From NCBI GenBank assembly GCA_038147195.1, contig JAYQTB010000006.1, positions 260,160-324,159 of the forward strand: DNA of 64,000 nucleotides, in the 5' to 3' direction. This stretch comes from Eutrophocola salsuginis. Its GTDB lineage: Bacteria; Pseudomonadota; Gammaproteobacteria; Pseudomonadales; Pseudohongiellaceae. Positions 32,022-41,239 of the stretch are shown in pieces. Each line of letters starts with the position of its first letter. The stretch's first letter is position 1. The notes below the pieces were generated by a model. That model ran no database searches. It was not told the DNA's origin and saw only the letters and a program-made list of their open reading frames with translations. The position numbers were made by a program, and so were the translations under genes.

Positions 32022-33575
32022 ATGCTGACTTCGTTTTTTAGACTATCCTGCATGGTCATGGCCCTCGCGACTGTGTCATTCATTGCACCTTCGCGGGCCA
32101 ATCTTGCCGATGCCGCCATGAACCAGGATGCGATCGCACTGCAGTCCTTGCTGGCGGATGGCGCCGACCCTGACAGTCGCGGTCAGTACGATACTCCTGC
32201 CATGCACTGGTTGGTGCGCTATAACGACCTTGCTTCTGCCAGGCTTCTCCTTAATGCAGGCGCGAACCCGGATATCTCCAGTCGTTATGGCGTCACTTCC
32301 CTCAGCCTAGCCGTCTCCAACGGCAATGCACCTATGGTGAAGATCCTGCTTGATGCTGGTGCCAATGCCAATACCCGCGAACACAACGGACAGACGGTTC
32401 TGCAGACCGCCGCAGATGTTGGGGTCATCGAATCGGTACGCCTCCTAGTCGAGCATGGTGCAATCGTCGATGAACGTGATTCCGTCTATGGCCAGACTGC
32501 CCTGATGTTCGCCACACGTGCGGGCCATCCTGACGTTGTTCGATTCCTACTCGATCAGGGTGCCAACCCGAATGCAAGCACCTATATCGGTGAAACGCCA
32601 CGCTGGGTTGAACCGAATTCGCAACGCGGTTTTGGTTTCGGCATCGGCATTATTCGCGGTGGTACACCGGCGGATCGAGGTCGCCGCGAACCGATTCCCG
32701 GCGCCATGTCGCCCTTACTATATGCCGCGCGGCATGACCAGACCGAAATAGCCGAGATTTTGCTTGATGCCGGCGCCGACATTCACCAGGCTGAGGCCAA
32801 CAACATCAATCCATTGTTGATGGCCGTGGAAAACAACAGCATGGCAACTGCACGGCTGCTTATCGATCGCGGTTCAGAACTCAGCGTGCAGGACTGGTAT
32901 GGCCGCTCACCCCTCTGGGAGGCTGTCAATGTGCGAAACCTATATATACACAACGACAAGTTCGTCAACTACATTGACAACCACGACGAAATTCTCGACC
33001 TGATTCGGCTGCTCGTGGAAAGAGGCGCCAACCTGGATGCCCGCACAAAGGAATCGCCACCGATCCGTCACGACCTGCTCAGTATTACCGGCACCCTGGA
33101 ATGGGTGGACCTAACCGGGCAGACCCCCTTCCTACGCGCAGCCCGCGCCGGCGACCTGCCCGTCATGCGCCTGCTGCTCGAGCATGGTGCCGATCCCCTG
33201 ATCGAAACCTTCGAAGGCACCAACGCTTTGATGGTAGCAGCGGGAATCGACTGGGTTGTTTCCCAGACCTGGACCTGGAGCGAAGCGGATGTGCTCGCGG
33301 CAGTCCAGCTTTGCATCGATCTCGGTATGGATGTGAACAACACCAACTCAATGGGGCTTGCCGCCATTCACGGTGCGGCCAATCGCGGTTCCAATGACAT
33401 CATCGAATTACTTGTGGCCAACGGTGCGCACCTCGGTATCCAGGACAATGAAGGCCGTTCGGTGCTGGACTGGGCCAAGGGTGTATTCCTGGCTACGCAT
33501 CCGGCCGAGGAAAAACCCGAGTCCATGGCGCTGATTGCCCGCCTGCTCGAGGACAGGAACATGCCGGTCAGGTAG
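32022..33575 (+). CDS. exported ankyrin-repeat protein
   Basis: A 517-residue protein with a signal peptide ending near SRANLADA, followed by about ten ankyrin repeats across nearly the whole length (RLLLNAGANPDISSRYGVTSL, KILLDAGANANTREHNGQTVL, RLLVEHGAIVDERDSVYGQTAL, RFLLDQGANPNASTYIGETP, EILLDAGADIHQAEANNINPL, RLLVERGANLDARTK, RLLLEHGADPLIETFEGTNAL). Longer inserts between repeats (for example QRGFGFGIGIIRGGTPADRGRR) break the regular period. Ankyrin repeats bind proteins. It lies 36 bp before the DUF1592-type cytochrome gene and is likely co-transcribed, so it may serve as a periplasmic scaffold for that cytochrome and the DUF1552 protein. Confidence 0.88.
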   Translation: MLTSFFRLSCMVMALATVSFIAPSRANLADAAMNQDAIALQSLLADGADPDSRGQYDTPAMHWLVRYNDLASARLLLNAGANPDISSRYGVTSLSLAVSNGNAPMVKILLDAGANANTREHNGQTVLQTAADVGVIESVRLLVEHGAIVDERDSVYGQTALMFATRAGHPDVVRFLLDQGANPNASTYIGETPRWVEPNSQRGFGFGIGIIRGGTPADRGRREPIPGAMSPLLYAARHDQTEIAEILLDAGADIHQAEANNINPLLMAVENNSMATARLLIDRGSELSVQDWYGRSPLWEAVNVRNLYIHNDKFVNYIDNHDEILDLIRLLVERGANLDARTKESPPIRHDLLSITGTLEWVDLTGQTPFLRAARAGDLPVMRLLLEHGADPLIETFEGTNALMVAAGIDWVVSQTWTWSEADVLAAVQLCIDLGMDVNNTNSMGLAAIHGAANRGSNDIIELLVANGAHLGIQDNEGRSVLDWAKGVFLATHPAEEKPESMALIARLLEDRNMPVR

Positions 33576-33611
33576 TCGGTGCAGAAACACCTATATATAG
33601 AAGCACGAGAA

Positions 33612-35924
33612 ATGAAGAAACCTGCAATAAACAAGCTCCTGTCCGCGATCACGCTTGCCGCACTTGCAGGCCCGGGGTTTGCCCAGGACATCGATGTGCC
33701 GGGGCTCATGAATCAGTTCTGCGTGAAATGCCATAACTTCGAGGACTGGGCAGGCAGCCTGGACATGGAGAGCCTAGATTTCAACCACGTAGACTCGGCG
33801 CCCGACACCTGGGAATTAATGATTCGCAAGATCCGCATTGGCATGATGCCGCCAGTGGGAGAAGACAGGCCGGATAACGCTACGCTAGCAAGCTTTGCAG
33901 AAAACATCGCACACCGCCTGGATGAAACCATCGAGGTCATGCCCGCCTCACCGGCGCTGCATCGCCTCAACCGCGCGGAATATGCCAACGCCATTCGCGA
34001 CTTGCTGTCGCTGGATATCGACGTAGGCACACTGCTGCCTCGCGACAACTCCAGCGAAGGATTCGATAACATCGCCGCCTCACTCGGTTTCTCACCGGCG
34101 CTGGTGCAGGCCTATACTTCTGCGGCCATGAAGATCAGCCGCCAGGCCGTGGGCGACATGACGCTCACTGAGTCTTCCACGATTTATTCCCCGCTCCCCG
34201 ACCTGGCGCAGGATGAACATATCGACGGCCTGCCTCTGGGCACACGCGGTGGTATGAAAATCACACACAACTTCCCTCTGGATGCGTTCTATGACATCGA
34301 CATCGGCGGTCGCCTCTTCAGTTTCAATCGCGGCGTTGGAGAGGATCTGGCATCCGAGCTCGATGTCACTATCGATGGCAATCTGGTGAAAGTGGATCGC
34401 AATCGTGTCAGCCGGATACCGATGACGGCGGGTCCGCATACGATCACCGCCGCGATCATCGATAACCGCCAGCCGGCCGGCGTCAACGATATTTACGCCA
34501 ACTACAACAAGGAAGGCAGCATCTCCCGCATCGAGATTATCGGTCCATTCGATGCCACCGGTCCGGGCGAAACACCGAGCCGTGAACAGGTTTTCAGTTG
34601 CTACCCCGCCACCAACGACGAAGAAACCGCCTGCGCCGAAACCATTATCACCGACGTGGCTACCCGGGCCTTCCGCGGTCCCGTCACAGAAGGCGAGGTG
34701 GTCAAAATCATGGACTTCTACCAACAGGGATATCGCGAGGGCGAGTTCGAAGGCGGTATCCAGCATGCCCTATCACGCATTCTTATCGATCCGCGTTTCC
34801 TGATCCGTTTTGAGGAAGAACCGGAAGACCTCGAGCCCGGCGCCATCTACACCATCAGCGACCTGGAACTGGCCTCGCGCCTGTCCTTCTTCCTGTGGAG
34901 CAGCATCCCCGATGAAGAGCTGCTCGACCTGGCTATGGCCGGCACCCTGAGTGATCCCGACGTACTGCAAGCGCAAATCCAGCGCATGCTAACCGATGAC
35001 AAGTCGCGCGCCCTGGTGGAAAACTTCGCAGGGCAGTGGCTGTTCCTGCGTGATGTCGAAACGATCACGCCCGAGGAAGGCAACTTCGATGACAACTTGC
35101 GCGAAGCCTTCATTACCGAGACCCAGCTAGCTGTCGCCAACCTGATTTCCGAAGACAACCCTGTCACCGAATTACTAGAGGCCGACTACACTTTCCTCAA
35201 CGAACGCCTGGCCCGCCACTATGGTATAGACGGCGTTCGTGGGTCCTACTTCCGCAAGGTCAACCTGGCAGAAGACAGCCCACGCCGTGGCCTGCTCGGC
35301 CATGCCAGCATCCTCTCCGTGACCTCCACCGCCAGCAGAACCTCGCCTGTGATCAGGGGCGCCTGGATTCTGGAAAACCTGCTCAATGCACCGGTACCGG
35401 CACCACCACCCGGCGTAGAAACCAACCTCGACGGAGACGGCACCACAGTGATCGTGACCTCTGTGCGTGAGCGTCTTGAAGCCCATCGCAAGGACCCCGT
35501 CTGCGCGTCCTGCCACGCGGTCATCGACCCGATCGGTTTCGCCTTGGAAAACTTCGACCTCGTCGGCCAGTGGCGTGAATTTGACGGCAAATCCAAGGTA
35601 GATCCCAGCGGCACACTGCTCGATGGCTCCACCATCAGCGGCCCCGCCGACCTGCGAAGGGCGCTGCTTGGCTACTCTGAATTGTTTGTGGAAACCTTCA
35701 CTCAAAAACTAATGACCTATGCACTCGGCCGGGAACTGGAATACCACGACATGCCGACAGTACGCGCCATCATGCGTAATGCTCAAGCCAGCGACTATCG
35801 CTTTTCCACGCTGGTCCGGGGCATAATCAACAGCGACCAGTTCACCAAGCGAGTGAAGAGCGGGAGCGAAACAGCCGTTGCCGCAAAATCGGCACACGCT
35901 TCAGTGAACACACCGGAGGCTTGA
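33612..35924 (+). CDS. DUF1587/1592/1588/1585 dihaem cytochrome-type protein
   Basis: A 770-residue exported protein. ATG 33612 (MKKPAINKLL) gives a clean signal peptide ending GFAQ; GTG 33579 upstream does not. The first haem site is C37-V-K-C40-H41 and the second is in the DUF1588 part (PVCASCHAVIDPIGFALENFD). The order is DUF1587 (LHRLNRAEYANAIRDLLSLD), a carbohydrate-binding-like middle, DUF1595/DUF1592 (ATRAFRGPVTEGEV, YTISDLELASRLSFFLWSSIPDEELL ... NERLARHYGIDGV), DUF1588 and DUF1585 (YALGRELEYHDMPTVRAIM). These PSD families were first described in Planctomycetes and their function is unknown. It is followed after 1 bp by the DUF1552 gene, the usual partner. Confidence 0.9.
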   Translation: MKKPAINKLLSAITLAALAGPGFAQDIDVPGLMNQFCVKCHNFEDWAGSLDMESLDFNHVDSAPDTWELMIRKIRIGMMPPVGEDRPDNATLASFAENIAHRLDETIEVMPASPALHRLNRAEYANAIRDLLSLDIDVGTLLPRDNSSEGFDNIAASLGFSPALVQAYTSAAMKISRQAVGDMTLTESSTIYSPLPDLAQDEHIDGLPLGTRGGMKITHNFPLDAFYDIDIGGRLFSFNRGVGEDLASELDVTIDGNLVKVDRNRVSRIPMTAGPHTITAAIIDNRQPAGVNDIYANYNKEGSISRIEIIGPFDATGPGETPSREQVFSCYPATNDEETACAETIITDVATRAFRGPVTEGEVVKIMDFYQQGYREGEFEGGIQHALSRILIDPRFLIRFEEEPEDLEPGAIYTISDLELASRLSFFLWSSIPDEELLDLAMAGTLSDPDVLQAQIQRMLTDDKSRALVENFAGQWLFLRDVETITPEEGNFDDNLREAFITETQLAVANLISEDNPVTELLEADYTFLNERLARHYGIDGVRGSYFRKVNLAEDSPRRGLLGHASILSVTSTASRTSPVIRGAWILENLLNAPVPAPPPGVETNLDGDGTTVIVTSVRERLEAHRKDPVCASCHAVIDPIGFALENFDLVGQWREFDGKSKVDPSGTLLDGSTISGPADLRRALLGYSELFVETFTQKLMTYALGRELEYHDMPTVRAIMRNAQASDYRFSTLVRGIINSDQFTKRVKSGSETAVAAKSAHASVNTPEA

Positions 35925-35925
35925 C

Positions 35926-37251
35926 ATGGCATCCTTCCTGAGCAAGAAACACCTAAACCGTCGCACCTTCTTACGCGGCACCGGCACCACGCTCGCGCTA
36001 CCGTTCTTGGAATCCATGGTGCCGGCCGGCACAGCACTGGCGCAAAGCGCCATGCCGAAAACCCGCTTCGGGGCTATCTATATTCCCCACGGTGCCACAA
36101 TGTCACGCTGGACTCCGGCGACTGCAGGTAAGAATTTCGCGTTCACGGAAATCCTGCAACCCCTAGAAAAGTTCCGCGAAAAGGTCAATGTCATAACCGG
36201 TCTCGGCCTACCACTGGCTTATGGCCCCGGCGGTGCTACCGCAAACCACAACCGCTCCGCTGCCAGCTTCCTCAGCGGCTCCAAACCTGAGACCGGCGCC
36301 ATGCCGACACTGGGTGTCACCGTTGACCAGATTATTGCCCAGCAACTCAACCGGGACACTCCGTTGCCCTCTCTGGAACTGACTATCGAGGAAGCCACCC
36401 TGAGCTGCGGCGAAGGCCTGAGCTGCGCGTACCGTAATACTATTTCCTGGCAGTCTGAATTTTCGCCGCTGCCCATGCAGAACAATCCACAGGTCGTCTT
36501 CGAACACCTGTTCGGTGACGGCGCCACGGCGGAGCAACGTGATGCCCGTCGCGTGCAGTCACTGAGCCTGCTCGATGCCGTTTCCGACCAGCTTGCCAGT
36601 CTCGATCGCTCCCTGCCGGCCGCTGACAAGGCCAGGCTCGAGCAGTTCCTCACCGATATTCGTGAAATCGAACGTCGCATAGTGCAGGCGGGCGAGAAGG
36701 TTACCGGCGATATCGCCGTACCGGACAAGCCGAACGGTATTCCGGCGGATGTGGACGAGCACATCAAGCTAATGTTCGACCTGCAGGTACTCGCGTGGCA
36801 AACGGAAATTTCCCGCGTCTCAACATTCCTCATGGCGAAAGAGCTGAGTGGTGCCGTGTACCCGGCAAGCGGTGTCAGGGACAGCTTCCATACCCTATCG
36901 CACCACTCCAACAACGAAGAACAGAAGGCCCGGTTTGCCGTACTCAACCGTTACCATGTCAGCCTGCTGGCCTACTTCATGGAAAAACTGCAGGAAATTC
37001 CCGATGGCGAAGGCAACCTGCTGGACAACTCAATGATTCTTTACGGCAGCGGCATGAGCGATGGCAACTCGCACAACCATGACCCGCTGCCGGTCATCCT
37101 GGCCGGTGGCGCCAGTAGCCGTCTGGAAGGCAATCGTCACATCGTCAACCCGGATAAGACGCCGATGTCGAACCTGCTGGTTTCCATGCTCAACACCATG
37201 GGCATTGAAGAGGACAGCTTCGGCGACAGTACCGGTTTCGTCAGCATCTAG
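35926..37251 (+). CDS. DUF1552 protein, Tat-exported
   Basis: A 441-residue DUF1552 family protein. The Tat signal is LNRRTFLRGTGTTLALPFLE, ending near ALAQ. The family's HXXSHH motif is present as HTLSHH at residues 322-327. Other conserved segments are RFGAIYIPHGATMSRWTP, HNRSAASFLSG, SLELTIEEATLSCGEG, LLDNSMILYGSGMSDGNSHNHDPLPVILAGG and HIVNPDKTPMSNLLVSML. Related to DUF1501 in general fold, with no established reaction. The single-base spacing after the DUF1592-type gene implies one transcript, and the two proteins probably work together in the periplasm. Confidence 0.92.
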   Translation: MASFLSKKHLNRRTFLRGTGTTLALPFLESMVPAGTALAQSAMPKTRFGAIYIPHGATMSRWTPATAGKNFAFTEILQPLEKFREKVNVITGLGLPLAYGPGGATANHNRSAASFLSGSKPETGAMPTLGVTVDQIIAQQLNRDTPLPSLELTIEEATLSCGEGLSCAYRNTISWQSEFSPLPMQNNPQVVFEHLFGDGATAEQRDARRVQSLSLLDAVSDQLASLDRSLPAADKARLEQFLTDIREIERRIVQAGEKVTGDIAVPDKPNGIPADVDEHIKLMFDLQVLAWQTEISRVSTFLMAKELSGAVYPASGVRDSFHTLSHHSNNEEQKARFAVLNRYHVSLLAYFMEKLQEIPDGEGNLLDNSMILYGSGMSDGNSHNHDPLPVILAGGASSRLEGNRHIVNPDKTPMSNLLVSMLNTMGIEEDSFGDSTGFVSI

Positions 37252-37267
37252 CCACGATGGCACTGCC

Positions 37268-37927
37268 ATGAAAAATAAATGCCCCGCGACTCGTCGCTCC
37301 CTACTGGCCGCCGTCTCAACTTGCGTAGTTTCTTCGCTGGTGCCTTTCACGTTTGCCCAGGAATACCGTCGACCCCGTTTCCAGCGCATACCAGTGCAGT
37401 ACATTGCCGCCCTGGCGGACCCCCATGCCCGGTCGGGTAATAATGCCGAACAGTGGGGACTGTGGCGCAAAGACCCGGGGCCGCGCGGGGTGCCCCTGGA
37501 TTTTTACGACACCCTCAGGGCCAACGATAATGTCGCCCCCGCCAACTGGACCTTTAATGACAATGCCTGGTGGCTGGAAGAACATGGCCTGATCATGGAA
37601 GCGCCGGAGTTTCCCATGCCTGCAGGGCATTACCTTGTCACCGGAAACCGGGATATCACCGCCATGCTGACTGTGTATGCCCAGGATGCCAAAGGCAGCC
37701 AAAGGTGGGAATTGGACAACGATGCCGATGTATACGACGTCACCCACCTGCGCTGTCGCTCCGCCATCTATACACCGGATGCAGCCGGACACGACTGCAC
37801 ACCTGCGAGCGCCCTACAAAGCAATTTTCCGGTCAGGCCTGGCGCCGATATGCCACCGGTCAACGGATGCAGCAAACAGGATTACATGGTGCTTATTGTG
37901 TACGCCACCGCACCCCTCGAAGCCTGA
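37268..37927 (+). CDS. exported protein of unknown function
   Basis: A 219-residue protein from ATG 37268, 16 bp after the DUF1552 gene. The N-terminus (TRRSLLAAVSTCVVSSLVPFTFAQ) is a signal peptide with twin arginines. The mature part is rich in aromatic residues and carries several Cys (LRCRSAIYTP, GHDCTPASA, NGCSKQDYMV), suggesting disulfide bonds in a small beta-rich domain. Segments such as GPRGVPLDFYDTLRANDNVAPANWTFNDNAWWLEEHGLIMEAP suggest a conserved family I cannot name. Position implies the same operon as the DUF1592/DUF1552 pair. No ribosome-binding site is obvious, so translation may be coupled to the gene before. Confidence 0.65.
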   Translation: MKNKCPATRRSLLAAVSTCVVSSLVPFTFAQEYRRPRFQRIPVQYIAALADPHARSGNNAEQWGLWRKDPGPRGVPLDFYDTLRANDNVAPANWTFNDNAWWLEEHGLIMEAPEFPMPAGHYLVTGNRDITAMLTVYAQDAKGSQRWELDNDADVYDVTHLRCRSAIYTPDAAGHDCTPASALQSNFPVRPGADMPPVNGCSKQDYMVLIVYATAPLEA

Positions 37928-38030
37928 AGCAGGTATTTAACCGCCCCCAGTCGCCCCTGAATTTGCCCGCAGGCTCCTAACTTCAGGTATCATCCGCCCC
38001 ACTACCAGATTCCGAAGTCTAGGAGGCTCC

Positions 38031-39743
38031 GTGAACATTCGTCATTTATTCATCATTTCTGCCGCCCTGCTCCCCGGTGTTACCGCTGCTCAGGATGCTA
38101 GTGCTGGCAAGGATTTTTTCGCCCAGCAGTGCGCGTTATGCCACAGTGCCGCCGAGGGAGATAATGGCGGTGCCCAGGGCCCGCTGCTGCGCGGTGTGTT
38201 CGGCCGTCAGGCAGCCGCCACCGGCTTTACCTATACTGATGCGATGCGCAATTCCGGCCTAACCTGGAACGCCGCGACCCTGGACCGGTTCCTGGCATCA
38301 CCCACCGCCCTCGTGCCGGGCTCCTCCATGGTCATTCCCGTGGAAAACGCCGAGACCCGCGCCAATGTGATCGCCTATTTCGAGCAGTTGGCCAATGGCA
38401 CCTTCGTGGATGATCGTCCGGCGCCTGCCGGCTTCGGCGGATTTGTAAACACCGAACCGCCCTCAGGTGATCCCGACTGGATCAATGATCGCCCGGGGCG
38501 TGTGCATAAAGTCGATCTGGACAACCTGCCCGAGCCTTACCAGACGACTTCCGCCGTGAATTTCCCGAACGTGGTTGCGCGCCCCGATAGCGCTAGACTG
38601 ATGCTGCCGGATGGTTTCACCGCCGAGGTCTTCCTGGATGAGGGCCTGTCGGGACCTCGCGCCATGATGCTTGCCCGCAACGGCGACATCTTCCTGGCGG
38701 AAACCCAGAGCGGCCGCGTGCGCGTGATTCGTCCGAATGCCGTGCGCAGCGCACCGCAGGAAATCGAGATCTTCGCCCAGGGCATGCTGCAACCGCTTGG
38801 TATCGCCTTCTACCCGGCCGGCGACAACCCGGAGTGGGTGTATGTTGCTGAAACCAATCGTGTCATTCGCTACCCCTACCAAGTAGGTGACATGGTGGCC
38901 CGCGATGTACCCGAGGTCGTCGTCCCGCAGCTGAGCCCGGTGGGTGGTGGTCACTATACCCGCGACCTGGCGTTCTCGCCCGACGGCAAGTACATTTACG
39001 TCTCCGTGGGCTCACAGTCCAACGTGGCCGAAAACAACATGGGTGAAAAATCCGCCGCGGAAATCGCCGCGTGGGAAAACGAGAAGGGCCTCGGTGCCTC
39101 CTGGGGAACCGAAGAGAACCGCGCCGCCGTGATGGTGTTCGAAGTGGGGAACGAGGCTGCTACCGGCAGGTTGTTCGCCAACGGCATCCGCAACTGCGTC
39201 GGCTTGACCGTGCAACCGGAAACCGGTGCCCTATGGTGCTCGGTGAACGAACGTGACCAGCTCGGTGATGACCTGGTGCCGGATTACTCCACCCGCGTCA
39301 CTGACGGCAGCTTCTTCGGCTGGCCCTGGTACTACATGGGCGATAACGAAGATCCGCGCCATGCCGGCGCCCGTCCCGACCTAGTTGGCAAGATCACCAG
39401 ACCGGATGTGCCATATACCGCGCATTCCGCTGCCGTGGACCTGGAGTTCTATCCGCTGGCACAGGCCGGTAATTCCGCCTTTCCGGCAGAATACGCCGGC
39501 GACGGTTTCGCCGTGCTGCACGGTTCCTGGAACCGCGCCCACCGCACCGGTCACAAGATCGTGCGCCTGCCCATGGTGGACGGCGTCCCGACCGGTGAAT
39601 ACGTCGACTTCCTGGTCGGCTTCATAGACGAGGAAGGCAATCCCTGGGGCCGGCCGGTCGCCACGCAGTTCATGGACGACGGCTCCATGCTGCTTAGCGA
39701 TGACGGCGCCAACGTGATATACCGGATTTCCTTCTCCCGGTAA
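38031..39743 (+). CDS. cytochrome c fused to PQQ-type sugar dehydrogenase (sorbosone-dehydrogenase-like)
   Basis: A 570-residue exported fusion. GTG 38031 is preceded by AGGAGG. A signal peptide (to about A20) is followed by a class I cytochrome c (C34-A-L-C37-H38; axial Met in VPGSSMVIPV, M100) up to about residue 120. The rest is a quinoprotein-type beta-propeller: RLMLPDGFTAEVFLDEGLSGPRAMMLARNGDIFLAE, LQPLGIAFYPAG, HYTRDLAFSPDGKYIYVSVGSQSNVAEN, FANGIRNCVGLTVQPETGALWCSVNERDQLGDDLVPDY and FAVLHGSWNRAHRTGHKIVRL. Such proteins oxidise aldoses or sorbosone and hand electrons to the attached haem. It lies 103 bp after the DUF1552 cluster and is the third PQQ-type dehydrogenase in the window. Confidence 0.9.
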   Translation: MNIRHLFIISAALLPGVTAAQDASAGKDFFAQQCALCHSAAEGDNGGAQGPLLRGVFGRQAAATGFTYTDAMRNSGLTWNAATLDRFLASPTALVPGSSMVIPVENAETRANVIAYFEQLANGTFVDDRPAPAGFGGFVNTEPPSGDPDWINDRPGRVHKVDLDNLPEPYQTTSAVNFPNVVARPDSARLMLPDGFTAEVFLDEGLSGPRAMMLARNGDIFLAETQSGRVRVIRPNAVRSAPQEIEIFAQGMLQPLGIAFYPAGDNPEWVYVAETNRVIRYPYQVGDMVARDVPEVVVPQLSPVGGGHYTRDLAFSPDGKYIYVSVGSQSNVAENNMGEKSAAEIAAWENEKGLGASWGTEENRAAVMVFEVGNEAATGRLFANGIRNCVGLTVQPETGALWCSVNERDQLGDDLVPDYSTRVTDGSFFGWPWYYMGDNEDPRHAGARPDLVGKITRPDVPYTAHSAAVDLEFYPLAQAGNSAFPAEYAGDGFAVLHGSWNRAHRTGHKIVRLPMVDGVPTGEYVDFLVGFIDEEGNPWGRPVATQFMDDGSMLLSDDGANVIYRISFSR

Positions 39744-39813
39744 TACCTTGCTCCATGCCAGGTGAACCAGGACGGAGTGCCATAGCTTTGAGACCAGAGC
39801 TCTCATAAGAAAA

Positions 39814-40068
39814 ATGAAGCTGCCTCGCGCCGTCCTGGAAGACCTGATCCAGACTTTCGAGTATTAACTCGCTACACACAGTATCATCGCCATTACCTTG
39901 CGCAAGCTCATGGAGCAGATGCATTGTGAGGCGACCTCGATGTTCCTGAGCAACGACGCCGACGGGCTGACCGGCTCTTACCGCCGACCAGCAAAATTCA
40001 CAAAAAATCCTCTTTTTAACTACTTCAGCAGGCCCCACCCTTGGCAGGGCTATAGGTCTGTATGCTAG
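39814..40068 (+). pseudogene. probable GAF-domain gene remnant with in-frame stop
   Basis: From ATG 39814 a frame reads MKLPRAVLEDLIQTFEY, meets TAA, and continues in the same frame with LATHSIIAITLRKLMEQM and HCEATSMFLSNDADGLT before ending at TAG 40066. The second piece has the look of a GAF domain start (helix, then the A-S-x-F-L strand followed by an acidic turn). The sequence then becomes unlike any domain. This could be the decayed 5' end of a GAF-containing cyclase or kinase. The 434-bp gap between genes here holds nothing else I can see. Assignment rests on a short motif and is tentative. Confidence 0.35.
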
Positions 40069-40178
40069 AATCCGCGCCCTGAATTGGCGGATGTTTGTGA
40101 TTTTCCAATGTTTTTTCAGTCCCTCACAAACACCGCATCCTGACATCACCCACAAGTAATTGATTACATTTTCCGAGC

Positions 40179-40982
40179 ATGGCCCAAGTATTAAGCCTTA
40201 AAGAATTACGCACCAGCAGCGCCCTCAAAGCCGAAATCAAGAAGCTGGAAGAGGAAAAGCAGCAACTCCTGGCCCAGATGGATCGCCAGAAGAAAATGGA
40301 GCAGAAGCTGCGTGACGACATCATCAGCCACAAGAAAGATTTCGAACACCTGGCAAAGCAGTTTGAACACTTCGCCGGTCTCGAAGCGGATTACGAGAAC
40401 CTGCAGCAGGAACTGCAGATGGAGCGTCTGGAAAAACTGATCAGCAACGACAAGCAGGACAACAAGTCCGACACACAGCTGAAAAAACTCAAGGAAGACC
40501 TCGGCCAGGTCCAGGCCGAACTCAAGGAACTTAAACAGCTCGACCCGCAACGCCTGAAACGCCAGGTCACCGACCTAAAAAAGAAAAACCTCGACCAGGC
40601 CAAGGACAATAAGAACATCAACACCGCCCTGGTGGCCGAGCGCAAGGAAGCCCGGGAACTGACTGCCACCAAGGAGCAGCTTGAGCAGGAACTGGACGGC
40701 ATGCGCAAGGAAACCCACCAGTTCTGGGAATCCACGGATGGCCTGTGGGCCCTGTTTGAGACCGGCCTGGTGCTCAAGGACGAGACCGCGGATGATGACA
40801 CCCTCAACCGCATTCGCTGCCTGAACCGGCAAACTGGTGCCAGCGTGGTCAGCAGCGCACTTGGCGACGATGACAAGGCCGTCTGGTTAGGCGACCTGGA
40901 CATACCTGAAACCGTCTCTGTCGAGGCCGGCAAGCGCCTGAAAAACATCGCCGCCGAAGCTGAAGAAGACGACGATGACTGA
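40179..40982 (+). CDS. coiled-coil protein of unknown function
   Basis: A 267-residue cytoplasmic protein. Residues about 10-185 are almost all heptad-like, charged helix (LKAEIKKLEEEKQQLLAQMD, LKEDLGQVQAELKELKQLD, TKEQLEQELDGMRKET). A short folded-looking segment follows (QFWESTDGLWALFETGLVLKDETADDDTLNRIRCLNRQTG), then WLGDLDIPETVSVEAGKRL and an acidic tail ending EEDDDD. No signal peptide or membrane segment. No family recognised. It stands alone, with no close co-directional partner. It could be a structural or scaffold protein. Confidence 0.7.
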   Translation: MAQVLSLKELRTSSALKAEIKKLEEEKQQLLAQMDRQKKMEQKLRDDIISHKKDFEHLAKQFEHFAGLEADYENLQQELQMERLEKLISNDKQDNKSDTQLKKLKEDLGQVQAELKELKQLDPQRLKRQVTDLKKKNLDQAKDNKNINTALVAERKEARELTATKEQLEQELDGMRKETHQFWESTDGLWALFETGLVLKDETADDDTLNRIRCLNRQTGASVVSSALGDDDKAVWLGDLDIPETVSVEAGKRLKNIAAEAEEDDDD

Positions 40983-41239
40983 TACTTCCATCCGACGGGC
41001 ATCCAATCGCAACCCTTTTCCGGCACGGGCGGCTCACCATCTGGCACGACGCCCGCCTGCGCTATATCCATGTCGCTGTCGACAATTGTAGCGTTACGGA
41101 AACACTGGATATGATTTTCCTGGCTGCAAACTGCAATATTTACTTAGCCAATTGCAATAGTTGATTGTTGCGACTGACTTGTAGAATAGTGATGAAAGCA
41201 GGTGCTGAATATATCCGGCTTATAGTTAGGAGAGACGCC

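Noticed and set aside
33579..33611. GTG 33579 as the start of the DUF1592-type gene.
   Set aside because: It would place eleven polar residues before the signal peptide; ATG 33612 gives a normal signal.
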